28,588 nucleotides of DNA. It comes from a virus. The notes beneath the pieces were generated by a model. The model worked only from the letters and a program-made list of their open reading frames with translations, had not been told where the DNA came from and did not search any database. The position numbers were made by a program, and so were the translations under genes. Positions 1-6,947 of this stretch are shown here, piece after piece; within the stretch, counting starts at the first letter, position 1; the number at the start of each line of letters is the position of its first letter. Location of the stretch: the IMG/VR virus record IMGVR_UViG_3300005264_000047, positions 1 through 28,588 of that record; one strand, 5' to 3'.

Positions 1-181
1 TTGCTATATTATTTGTTATAATAAGGGCCATTGAACGCGAAAGATAATATATTAACTAGGGCCCTTTATTACTAGGGCCATTATTACTAGGGCCCTTTAT
101 TACTAGGGCCTATTATTACTAGGGCCCTTTATTACTAGAGATGCCATATAGAAGAATATAAAAAAGATTATATTTTTTAAA
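1..181. repeat. Left copy of terminal direct repeat 'C' with 16-bp iterons
   Basis: This stretch matches 28315-28492 apart from a few substitutions and a different iteron number. It begins with the spacer and -10 box (TATAAT, 17-22) of a promoter whose -35 would lie before base 1. It then carries tandem ACTAGGGCC units at 55, 71, 86, 102 and 118 (15-16 bp steps), a degenerate ACTAGAG at 134, and an extra GGGCC at 25. Where the unit reads GGGCCC its centre is palindromic. The right-hand copy has three full units. Regular short repeats just downstream of a promoter suggest protein-binding operators or replication iterons; which of these applies cannot be decided here. Confidence 0.85.
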
Positions 182-242
182 TAAAATTATAATTTAATAT
201 AAATAAGAATAAGAAATAACATCCATGGTTATTTCTCCTTAG

Positions 243-284
243 AAAAAAAGTGACCTTTTTCCATAATTTTAGGTCACTTTTTTT
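243..284. terminator. Bidirectional intrinsic terminator before the packaging genes
   Basis: A perfect 14-bp inverted repeat (AAAAAAAGTGACCT at 243-256 and its complement at 271-284) surrounds a 14-nt loop. On each strand the stem is followed by a run of U, so it can stop transcription from either side. It insulates terS from the promoter and iterons at 1-181. A rightward transcript starting near base 29 would end here as an RNA of roughly 250 nt unless terminator read-through occurs. A further 9-bp hairpin (212-220 with 228-236) lies just upstream, and a long polypyrimidine tract (about 278-330) lies downstream. Confidence 0.8.
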
Positions 285-330
285 TTCTTTTTTTTTCTTT
301 TCTTCTATTTTTTTTTCTTTTCTTTTATTT

Positions 331-429
331 TATCAATAATATATTAATATTTTTAAACAAATTTAACATTTAATTATATTAATATAAATAATATTAAATT
401 TGTAAAAATATTTGATATAGAGGACATTT
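331..429 (+). promoter_or_regulatory. Probable promoter/operator region of the virion operon
   Basis: Nearly pure A+T sequence between the terminator and terS. A perfect 10-bp inverted repeat (ACAAATTTAA at 357-366 and TTAAATTTGT at 394-403) flanks 27 bp rich in TATA-like hexamers (for example TATAAA at 383-388). This is the layout of an operator around a promoter. The A+T content makes any exact -35/-10 assignment unreliable. The terS ribosome binding site AGAGGA follows at about 418-423. Confidence 0.4.
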
Positions 430-912
430 ATGACTAAACATAAAAAAAGAGAATTTCATTGTATTGTTTGCGGATTAACTAAGCCATCTAAAGCATTTAG
501 AAATGATAAAAGAGTAAAGTCTGGTAAAAGAAATACGTGTATGGTATGTGAAAATCTGGTAATTCGTGAAAATAAACAAAGAAAAAAAGAAGCATTAAAG
601 GTCATTCGTAAAAAAGAAAAAGTTTTAAAACAAATGATGACTTTAAATGATGACACATCAAAAAAATCAGTAGATACAAGATTAAAAGAAGCACTTAAAG
701 TTGTATTTGGTGATAATCTTGAACATATTGTTAATGAACTACAAAATCTTATATACAGTGATGAAACAAAAGATGCAGTTAAACTATCTGCTATTAATGC
801 AGTTATTGATAGAGTCATTGGTAAACCTTCTCAACATCAAATAATAGAACAAAAAACTGTTAATGTTGTAATTAATAAACCTGATCTTAATAATGTTATT
901 GATATACCTTAA
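430..912 (+). CDS. Small terminase subunit (zinc-finger type), probable
   Basis: A 160-aa protein immediately ahead of the large terminase, where the DNA-recognition subunit of the packaging motor normally sits. The N-terminus has a CxxC-x22-CxxC zinc-binding pattern (C11, C14, C37, C40) followed by a very basic helix (about 47-70), suited to DNA binding. The C-terminal part, roughly 84-150, ends with DRVIGKPSQ and then a hydrophobic strand. That ending is typical of small terminases that carry a conserved 'DR..GKP' tail. The start is fixed by AGAGGA seven bases upstream of ATG. Assignment rests on position plus the C-terminal motif. A zinc-finger regulator is the alternative. Confidence 0.6.
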   Translation: MTKHKKREFHCIVCGLTKPSKAFRNDKRVKSGKRNTCMVCENLVIRENKQRKKEALKVIRKKEKVLKQMMTLNDDTSKKSVDTRLKEALKVVFGDNLEHIVNELQNLIYSDETKDAVKLSAINAVIDRVIGKPSQHQIIEQKTVNVVINKPDLNNVIDIP

Positions 913-940
913 ATTATAACTACTTGATTTTATTGATATT

Positions 941-1120
941 GTATCATATTGTACTCGGCAAATGGTCTTTATCAAAAAACCCAAGTATTTGATATTATTA
1001 GATAAACAAGTTTTTTGTAAATTTTTATCAAATTTATTGGATATGTAAAAAACTCAAAGTATTGGAATCATTGAATAAAATGAATTTAGTATCATATTGT
1101 ACTCGGCAAATGGTCTTTAT
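941..1120 (+). repeat. 32-bp exact direct repeat pair between terS and terL
   Basis: Two identical 32-bp copies lie at 941-972 and 1089-1120, 148 bp apart. Each contains GTACTCGGCAAATGG followed by TCTTTAT, which is unusually G+C-rich for the intergenic DNA here. Sequence between the copies is weakly duplicated too: GTATTTGATATTATTAGATA near 985 resembles GTATTGGAATCATTGAATA near 1058. No open frame runs through both. Their place between the terminase genes makes a packaging (pac/cos) site or a regulatory RNA element plausible, but nothing in the sequence proves either. Confidence 0.75.
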
Positions 1121-1141
1121 AAAAATTTAAAATGGTGAATT

Positions 1142-1273
1142 ATGGATGTAGAGAAAATATATTATGATAAAGTGAAAGATAATGGTAAAGTGTGGGTAGT
1201 ATGTAAAAGAAGAAAGATTATGATAAAGTATCAATTGAAAAGAAAATTAAAGAGAGTTAAATTATGGATGTAA
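1142..1273 (+). CDS. Small basic protein overlapping the start of terL
   Basis: A 43-codon frame (MDVEKIYYDK... ending VKLWM) rich in lysine and arginine. It stops ten bases inside terL, so its translation could be coupled to terL. A modest GGTGA site lies just before the ATG. No family is recognised. It may be a small DNA-binding or packaging accessory protein, or only an upstream coupling frame. Its first four residues (MDVE) resemble the terL start (MDVK), and ATTATGGATGTA precedes both, so a local duplication of the translation start region is also possible. Confidence 0.4.
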   Translation: MDVEKIYYDKVKDNGKVWVVCKRRKIMIKYQLKRKLKRVKLWM

Positions 1274-2469
1274 AGATAGATCTTAGTAATATACTTGAAG
1301 TGATGAATTCTCATTTTCATTGGTTATTAAAAAACAAATCTAGAAATGTGGTAATGCGTGGTGGTGCTGGTTCTGGTAAATCGTATTCAGTGATACAGAA
1401 ATTATTATTTGATATATTGGTAAATTATGATAAGTCACCAGTTAATTATCTTTTATTAAGAAAGACGTTGCCAGCTGCTAAGAAGTCAATTATACCCTTA
1501 TTAAAACATATAATGAAAGAATGGGGTCTTACGTCAGATATAGTTATTGAGAATAAGAGTGATCATACTTTTACATTTTCTAATGGATCAGTGATACAAA
1601 TTGATTCTTTAGATGATCCTGAGAAGATTAAATCTATTTTTAATATTAGTAAAATAATGTTAGAAGAGTCTAATGAATTCACACTTGAAGATTATTTACA
1701 GCTTAATTTAAGATTAAGAGGTAATATTAATATTAATTATCAAATTTTCATATTATTCAATCCAGTATCAAAAGTGTCTTGGTTATATGATCATTTTTAT
1801 ATGAATGATCAAAGAAATACGATATTGCATCATTCCACATATAAAAATAATAAATTTCTTGATAACGAATATATTATACAGCTTGAAGATTTAATAAACA
1901 AAGATGAGCAATTTTATAAAATTTATGCTTTAGGAGAATGGGGTTCACTTGAAGGTTTAGTGTATAATAATTGGTCTGTCAAAGAATGGCCTGAAGAGAT
2001 TAAATATGAAGTATATGCATGTGATTTTGGTTATACAAATCCAACTGCATTAGTAAGAGTAGCAGTTCAAGATAATGATATTTATGTAGATGAGATTTTG
2101 TATAAAACAAAATGGACTAATAGTCAGCTTATTAAATTTATTAAGAGCAATTTAAAACCTAGTGTAATTTATTGTGATAGTGCTGAACCTAATCGTATAA
2201 AAGAGATGAGAAATAATGATATAAATGCGAGAAAGTCTAAAAAAGAAATTAAAGATGGAATTGATTTTGTAAAGAGACATCATATGTATATTACACCAAG
2301 AAGTAATAACATTCAAACTGAATTAAATACTTATTCTTGGTCTAATTCGAAAGATGGTAAAAATGATAAAGATGTTCCAATTGATTTTATGAATCATGCA
2401 TGTGATGCAATAAGATATGGTGTATATACAAAGTGGGGTAGAAAACAATCATTTGGTGTAATAACCTAA
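1264..2469 (+). CDS. terL: Large terminase subunit (ATPase and nuclease)
   Basis: The 401-aa packaging motor protein drives DNA into the prohead with ATP and cuts the concatemer. The N-terminal ATPase has Walker A GGAGSGKS (33-40), Walker B IMLEE (131-135) and the coupling motif FNP (165-167). The C-terminal RNase H-like nuclease keeps its acidic residues: D254 in YACDFGYTNP, D305 in VIYCDSAEP and D381 in NHACDAIRYG. Length and motif order match the PBSX/SPP1-like terminase group. The ATG follows an AGAGAG site and overlaps the previous small frame. It should act with the upstream zinc-finger protein and the portal encoded next. Confidence 0.96.
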   Translation: MDVKIDLSNILEVMNSHFHWLLKNKSRNVVMRGGAGSGKSYSVIQKLLFDILVNYDKSPVNYLLLRKTLPAAKKSIIPLLKHIMKEWGLTSDIVIENKSDHTFTFSNGSVIQIDSLDDPEKIKSIFNISKIMLEESNEFTLEDYLQLNLRLRGNININYQIFILFNPVSKVSWLYDHFYMNDQRNTILHHSTYKNNKFLDNEYIIQLEDLINKDEQFYKIYALGEWGSLEGLVYNNWSVKEWPEEIKYEVYACDFGYTNPTALVRVAVQDNDIYVDEILYKTKWTNSQLIKFIKSNLKPSVIYCDSAEPNRIKEMRNNDINARKSKKEIKDGIDFVKRHHMYITPRSNNIQTELNTYSWSNSKDGKNDKDVPIDFMNHACDAIRYGVYTKWGRKQSFGVIT

Positions 2470-2556
2470 TTATAATAAATATAACATAAATATAACTGAT
2501 TGAAAAAATTATACAATGTGGAGTTGTCATCTTTTCAATATAAAGGAAATAATAAT

Positions 2557-4530
2557 ATGAGTTTAGTATTGAGTAGGGGCGTCTGGGTTGATGAATCAAC
2601 CATACAGGAACCAACATCTACAAAATCTTATCAAGATATTTTATACTCTGTTAAAAATAATCGTTTAGAAAGTTGGGAAGTAAATAGTCAAGAATCCTTT
2701 TCGACAAATTATACAGTTCATAGAGCAATATCTCTTATAGCATCTAATGTGGCTTCTGTACCATTACGCTTTTACAAATCTAATGGTGATTTACTACCAA
2801 ATGATAATCAAATTTCAAAATTATTTAATAGGCCAAATGTATCCACTTCAAATTTTGAATTATGGGAACAAAGTATTATAAATTTATTGGTATATGGTGA
2901 ATGTATATGGTATTTTAATACTAATGATTATAATAGAGTAACTGAAATTTTTGTTGTATCACCTAAGTTTATGAAACATTATATTGATAAAGAAACTGGC
3001 CAAATAGATCGTTGGGTATTTAATAATAAAATTCCAATGGATGCAAAAGATATATGTTTTCTTAAACTTCCTGGTTTATCTGGTGTAAGAGGTATGTCAC
3101 CAATTGATACTATTCTTACTGAATTACAAACAGATAAAGAAGCTGCTAAATTTAATCAATCATATTTTAAAAATAGTGCTCAAATTGGTGGTGTATTATA
3201 TACTGATAAAGATGCTGAAATATCTATTGAAGAATTAAAAAAAGTTGTTACTGAATGGAACAATAGTCATCAAGGTAGTAATAAAGCATATAAAGTAGCT
3301 GGATTGTTAGGTGGTATGCAATATAAAGAAATTACTGCATCAATGAAAGATATACAATTTCTTGATTCAGTTAAAGATTTTCGTGATAAAATTATATCAT
3401 TACTTGGTGTTAATAAAACCGTTATGGGTATTAGTGATGATGTTAATCTTGCAAATTCTCAAATGGGTATGAGACAATTTATTGAACTAACAGTTATACC
3501 ACATTTAACAAGATTTCAACAGAAATTAAATGCAACTTTATTTTCAATTTTTTATCCTGAAATATTTTGTAAGTTTGACATTAAATCAATAGAATCATTA
3601 AAGGCAGATTTTAAAAAACAACTTGAATCAGCAAAAGAATTATTAATGATGGGTTATACAAGAAATGAAATTAATGAAAGACTTGATCTTAATATGCCTG
3701 ATACAGATGATAATGATGATTTATTACCAATGAATTTGGTTCAAAGAGGTGTTACTAATTTATTACATACACCTGTTGTACCTGAAAAATCAGTTAAATT
3801 AGAAGTTATTGAAAAATTACCAGATATTGAAAATAAACAATCTTCTTATAGAGATGATTATTTAATGTCACAACAAAGTCAAGAAATACCATTTCATAAA
3901 AAAATGAAGTCTTATTTTTATAAACAAAGAAGTAAAGTATTAAAAATAATGTCTGATGCTAAGAATGTTCATAATATAACAAATGCTCTTGGTTCATTAA
4001 TTGATAGTGAAAATATAAGATTGAAAACTGCTTTAACTCCATTATATGAAAATGTAGTTGAAGCTGGACAAAATTTAGCACTTAAAACACTTAATGAAAA
4101 AATGATTTTAAAAGAGCTTATATCATATGATGCAATGTATAATAGATTAAATAAAATTGTTGGTATAAATCAAACAACTTTTAATCAAATTAAGATGGAA
4201 TTATATGAAGGTGCTAATGAAGGTGAATCAATTGAAAAAATGGCTAAAAGAATTAGGGGTGTCTATAATCTTGCTGAAAAAAGAAGTTTGATTATTGCAA
4301 GAACTGAAACTGCCACATTAATAAGTGAAACTACATTTGATGTATATAAATCTAAAGGTGTTAAAAAGAAACAATGGATTAGCACTAAAGATAGTAAAAC
4401 AAGACAAACACATATACAAAATGATAATGATGGTATAATCGCAATGAATAAAACATTTAGTGGGACTGGTGAATTATTTCCTGGTGAAGTAAATTGCCGT
4501 TGTTGTATCAGTCCAATAATTGAATTGTAG
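2557..4530 (+). CDS. Portal protein fused to a C-terminal MuF domain
   Basis: About 657 aa. The first ~400 residues look like a phage portal, the dodecameric ring through which DNA enters and leaves: VHRAISLIASNVASVPLRF near the start, then LKLPGLSGVRGMSPIDT, a glycine-rich region and a long helical stretch. The last ~100 residues are a SPP1 gp7/Mu F domain, with ARTETA, then WISTKDSKTRQTH and FPGEVNCRCC. MuF proteins are usually encoded separately next to the portal, so here the two are joined. I chose ATG 2557 because AAAGGAAA sits just upstream. An in-frame TTG at 2500 would add 19 residues but has no ribosome site. Confidence 0.92.
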   Translation: MSLVLSRGVWVDESTIQEPTSTKSYQDILYSVKNNRLESWEVNSQESFSTNYTVHRAISLIASNVASVPLRFYKSNGDLLPNDNQISKLFNRPNVSTSNFELWEQSIINLLVYGECIWYFNTNDYNRVTEIFVVSPKFMKHYIDKETGQIDRWVFNNKIPMDAKDICFLKLPGLSGVRGMSPIDTILTELQTDKEAAKFNQSYFKNSAQIGGVLYTDKDAEISIEELKKVVTEWNNSHQGSNKAYKVAGLLGGMQYKEITASMKDIQFLDSVKDFRDKIISLLGVNKTVMGISDDVNLANSQMGMRQFIELTVIPHLTRFQQKLNATLFSIFYPEIFCKFDIKSIESLKADFKKQLESAKELLMMGYTRNEINERLDLNMPDTDDNDDLLPMNLVQRGVTNLLHTPVVPEKSVKLEVIEKLPDIENKQSSYRDDYLMSQQSQEIPFHKKMKSYFYKQRSKVLKIMSDAKNVHNITNALGSLIDSENIRLKTALTPLYENVVEAGQNLALKTLNEKMILKELISYDAMYNRLNKIVGINQTTFNQIKMELYEGANEGESIEKMAKRIRGVYNLAEKRSLIIARTETATLISETTFDVYKSKGVKKKQWISTKDSKTRQTHIQNDNDGIIAMNKTFSGTGELFPGEVNCRCCISPIIEL

Positions 4531-4665
4531 AAAACCTCAATTTTATAACATATTGAAATTATAAATGGTTTTATCATTTTATCATAGATAAATGGTCAAA
4601 TAATTTTTAATAAGTTGATGAAAAACTAAATTATTGACATCAAAATTGATGAAAAGGAAAATATA

Positions 4666-5385
4666 ATGAAACAAAAAATAATAAAATACTCTACTGAGAA
4701 GGCACAAAAGACAGAAGATGATAGAGTTTTAAGATTTATAGGTAGTGATAAGAAAATAGATAGAGATGGTGATATAGTTGATGGTTGGAAGTTGACAGAA
4801 TATAAGAAAAATCCTGTAGTTCTTTTTTCTCATAATTATTATGAAGCACCTGTAGCCAAAACTAAGAAAGTTTTTATGAAAGATGATATATTATATTTTG
4901 ATATTGAATTTCCAGAAGCATCGGTTTCTGCAATTGGTGATTCATTATATAAATTATATAAAGGTGGTTTTATGAACGCCACATCAATTGGTTTCATACC
5001 TGATTATGATAAGATTGAATATCCAAGAACTAAAGGTGGCCCGAGCAGAATAATGAAGGATGTTAATTTACTTGAAATTTCATTAGTGTCTGTACCTGCC
5101 AATCCAAGAGCATTACTTCAATCTAAATCTATTGATGAAGCAAAAAGATTAAAAATAGTTGATGACTTGGAACTTGAACAAATTGCAAAGTGGTTAGTAG
5201 AAGATGATAATACAGATAAGGCTGATGTGAAAGATACTGATTATGATACCCTTCTTAAAGAAGTTAAACAAGATATAGAAAATGATAAAAAAGAAAATTA
5301 CTTCTATAAACTATTTGAAATTTATAAAGATACTGTAGAAAATGAAGATAATATATATCAAGAAATGATTAATGAATTATCATAA
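4666..5385 (+). CDS. HK97-family prohead protease
   Basis: A 239-aa serine protease that matures the capsid by cleaving the coat protein's N-terminal scaffold. The catalytic domain covers about 1-155. It shows DRDGDIVDGW, the catalytic histidine in LFSHNYYEAPVA (H56), and the serine motif LLEISLVSVPANP (S139, preceded by E137), as in peptidase family U35. Residues 155-239 are acidic and helical and are probably a scaffold or delivery tail. ATG follows AAAAGGAAAA. It lies directly upstream of the capsid gene, whose N-terminal region is its likely substrate. The 135-bp gap before it contains copies of an AAATGGT motif also found at 960 and 1108. Confidence 0.93.
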   Translation: MKQKIIKYSTEKAQKTEDDRVLRFIGSDKKIDRDGDIVDGWKLTEYKKNPVVLFSHNYYEAPVAKTKKVFMKDDILYFDIEFPEASVSAIGDSLYKLYKGGFMNATSIGFIPDYDKIEYPRTKGGPSRIMKDVNLLEISLVSVPANPRALLQSKSIDEAKRLKIVDDLELEQIAKWLVEDDNTDKADVKDTDYDTLLKEVKQDIENDKKENYFYKLFEIYKDTVENEDNIYQEMINELS

Positions 5386-5453
5386 TAAAAAAAATATCAC
5401 AATTAGTATAAATAATAATGAATAGATTCATAAGAATCAAAATATAAAAATTG

Positions 5454-5501
5454 ATATAAGGTGTCAGGGTTGAAATAAACCTTACTGACCATCACTTATA
5501 T
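5454..5501 (+). promoter_or_regulatory. Folded RNA leader ahead of the major capsid gene
   Basis: A nested inverted repeat lies 43 bp before the capsid ATG. ATATAA (5454-5459) pairs with TTATAT (5496-5501), GTG (5461-5463) with CAC (5493-5495), TCAG (5464-5467) with CTGA (5485-5488), and GGTT (5468-5471) with AACC (5478-5481), closed by a GAAATA loop. Small bulges separate the helices. The most highly expressed gene of the phage follows, so an mRNA-stabilising or processing hairpin is a reasonable role. Confidence 0.55.
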
Positions 5502-5544
5502 TTAATATATTTAATAAAATAAAATAAAATATGAGGTAATAAAA

Positions 5545-6705
5545 ATGGATAAAAAATCAGAATTAAAAGGTTTATTGAAAGAATTGATGGATGAAGAACT
5601 TGCAAAGAAAGAACTTGCAAAGAAAGAAGAAGCCTATGCTAAACTTCTTGAAGAAAATAAAGATTTAAAAGAAGCAGAAGAAAAAAGAAAAAACGCTAAA
5701 GGTAAAAATATTAAACTTGAAACACCTGAAGGTGAAAAAGTTGATTTCATTTATAAAGGTTATGATTTAAGAAATCAATGTGCCGATATTACTATAGCCA
5801 GTGATGAAACAAAAGATGAAATTGCTAAATTTTCTATTGATATGATTTCAAAAGCATCTTTAAATGAAGGTAACACTGGTGCATATCTTGTTCCCGATAG
5901 TTATGAAAATACTATTATGGCACTTGCAAGATTGCAATCAATAGCTCTTCAAGAATGTCGAATTTTCAATATATCTAGAGATGTATTAAAAATACCTGTT
6001 GAATCAACTAATACTGGTGTGAATGCTGCTGCATTTGGAACAGCTAATAATGAGAGTGATCCTGTATTGGCACAAATTACACTTGATATGAAAAGAATTG
6101 GTAATTATTCAGAAATTTATAATGATTTACTTGAAGATTCAGTATTTGATATTTCTAGTTGGTTGGCATCTATGGGTGCTGAAGCCATCGGTCAAGAAAT
6201 TGATAATAATGTTCTTGGTTCAGGAACAGGTTTTACTGGTAATGCATTGACTGATGCAGGTTCAACAATAACAGTTGGTACATCAGCTTCTACTATTGCT
6301 GATATTTCTTATAATCATTTTTCATTGGCTGTTGCTGGTTTAAGTGAAAATCAAATTAATGGTGCTAAATTCTATATGAATAAACTTGGTGCTCATTATG
6401 TAAGAACACAAAAAGATGATAATAATAGACCTATTTATCAGTTACCTACTGCAGATAATGCAGGACAACTTTATGGTTATGATGTAAGATTAACTGATAA
6501 AATTACTGGTGCACCTACTACTACAGTACCATTTGTACTTTTTGGTAATTTGAAACATTATGCTCTTGGTATTAGAAAAGGTATGGAATTTCAAATTAAC
6601 CCTTATATTAAAATGAAAGAAGGTATTTCTCAATTTATTTTACATGCAAGAGTTGATGGTGATGCACTTATGGATAATTCATTTGTAAATATTGCCATTG
6701 GATAA
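5545..6705 (+). CDS. Major capsid protein, HK97 fold
   Basis: A 386-aa coat protein. Residues 1-60 are a charged, lysine/glutamate-rich coiled coil including a near-duplicate ELAKKELAKKE, which resembles the delta/scaffold domain removed by the prohead protease. From about residue 60 the sequence follows the HK97 coat pattern: DMISKASLNEGNTGAYLVP, then RISRD-like and NESDPVLAQITLDMKRIG segments, a central ISSWLASMGAEAIGQEID helix, and the C-terminal FGNLKHYALGIRKGMEF and FILHARVDGD. GAGGT upstream fits ATG 5545. An intrinsic terminator follows the gene, which may cap a high-abundance head transcript. Confidence 0.95.
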   Translation: MDKKSELKGLLKELMDEELAKKELAKKEEAYAKLLEENKDLKEAEEKRKNAKGKNIKLETPEGEKVDFIYKGYDLRNQCADITIASDETKDEIAKFSIDMISKASLNEGNTGAYLVPDSYENTIMALARLQSIALQECRIFNISRDVLKIPVESTNTGVNAAAFGTANNESDPVLAQITLDMKRIGNYSEIYNDLLEDSVFDISSWLASMGAEAIGQEIDNNVLGSGTGFTGNALTDAGSTITVGTSASTIADISYNHFSLAVAGLSENQINGAKFYMNKLGAHYVRTQKDDNNRPIYQLPTADNAGQLYGYDVRLTDKITGAPTTTVPFVLFGNLKHYALGIRKGMEFQINPYIKMKEGISQFILHARVDGDALMDNSFVNIAIG

Positions 6706-6716
6706 TTGGATAATTT

Positions 6717-6748
6717 ATCAATAAGCTCATTAAGTTGAGCTTATTGAT
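6717..6748 (+). terminator. Hairpin after the capsid gene
   Basis: A perfect 13-bp stem (ATCAATAAGCTCA at 6717-6729 with its complement at 6736-6748) and a 6-nt loop, followed by TTTTGATTT. It could partly terminate transcription or protect the 3' end of capsid mRNA. Downstream genes are still in the same orientation and close by, so complete termination is unlikely. Confidence 0.65.
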
Positions 6749-6769
6749 TTTGATTTAGAGGGAATAACA

Positions 6770-6946
6770 ATGATGAAACAAAGTGAAGATAAAAGATTTG
6801 GTGTGAGAATTGATAAAGATGAAATAATTAATAAAGTATGGGTATGTTTATCTTGTTATAGATATAAAATACAAGTTAATAAACCAAATGATTGTATTTG
6901 CCATAATCCAATGTTTGTTATAGACTTAAATAAGAGAGCAAATTAA
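6770..6946 (+). CDS. Small zinc-ribbon protein between capsid and connector genes
   Basis: A 58-aa frame with a good GAGGGAA site before the ATG and a stop one base before the next gene's ATG. Four cysteines and one histidine are arranged as CxxC (C26, C29) and CxCH (C42, C44, H45), a likely zinc knuckle or ribbon. The ends are charged. Position between the coat and the head-tail connector suggests a head-associated or regulatory role. I recognise no family, and it may be non-structural. Confidence 0.7.
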   Translation: MMKQSEDKRFGVRIDKDEIINKVWVCLSCYRYKIQVNKPNDCICHNPMFVIDLNKRAN

Positions 6947-6947
6947 T

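Noticed and set aside
55-142. Regular short repeats that could suggest a CRISPR array
   Set aside because: The unit is only 15-16 bp, has no 30-40-bp unique spacers, and no cas gene is nearby. Iterons or operators fit better.
456-818. Minus-strand open frame opposite the small terminase
   Set aside because: Fully nested in a well-supported plus-strand gene, no ribosome site, and composition typical of an antisense shadow.
2500-2556. TTG start extending the portal protein by 19 residues
   Set aside because: No ribosome site before the TTG, while AAAGGAAA precedes ATG 2557 at proper distance. The extra residues are not portal-like.
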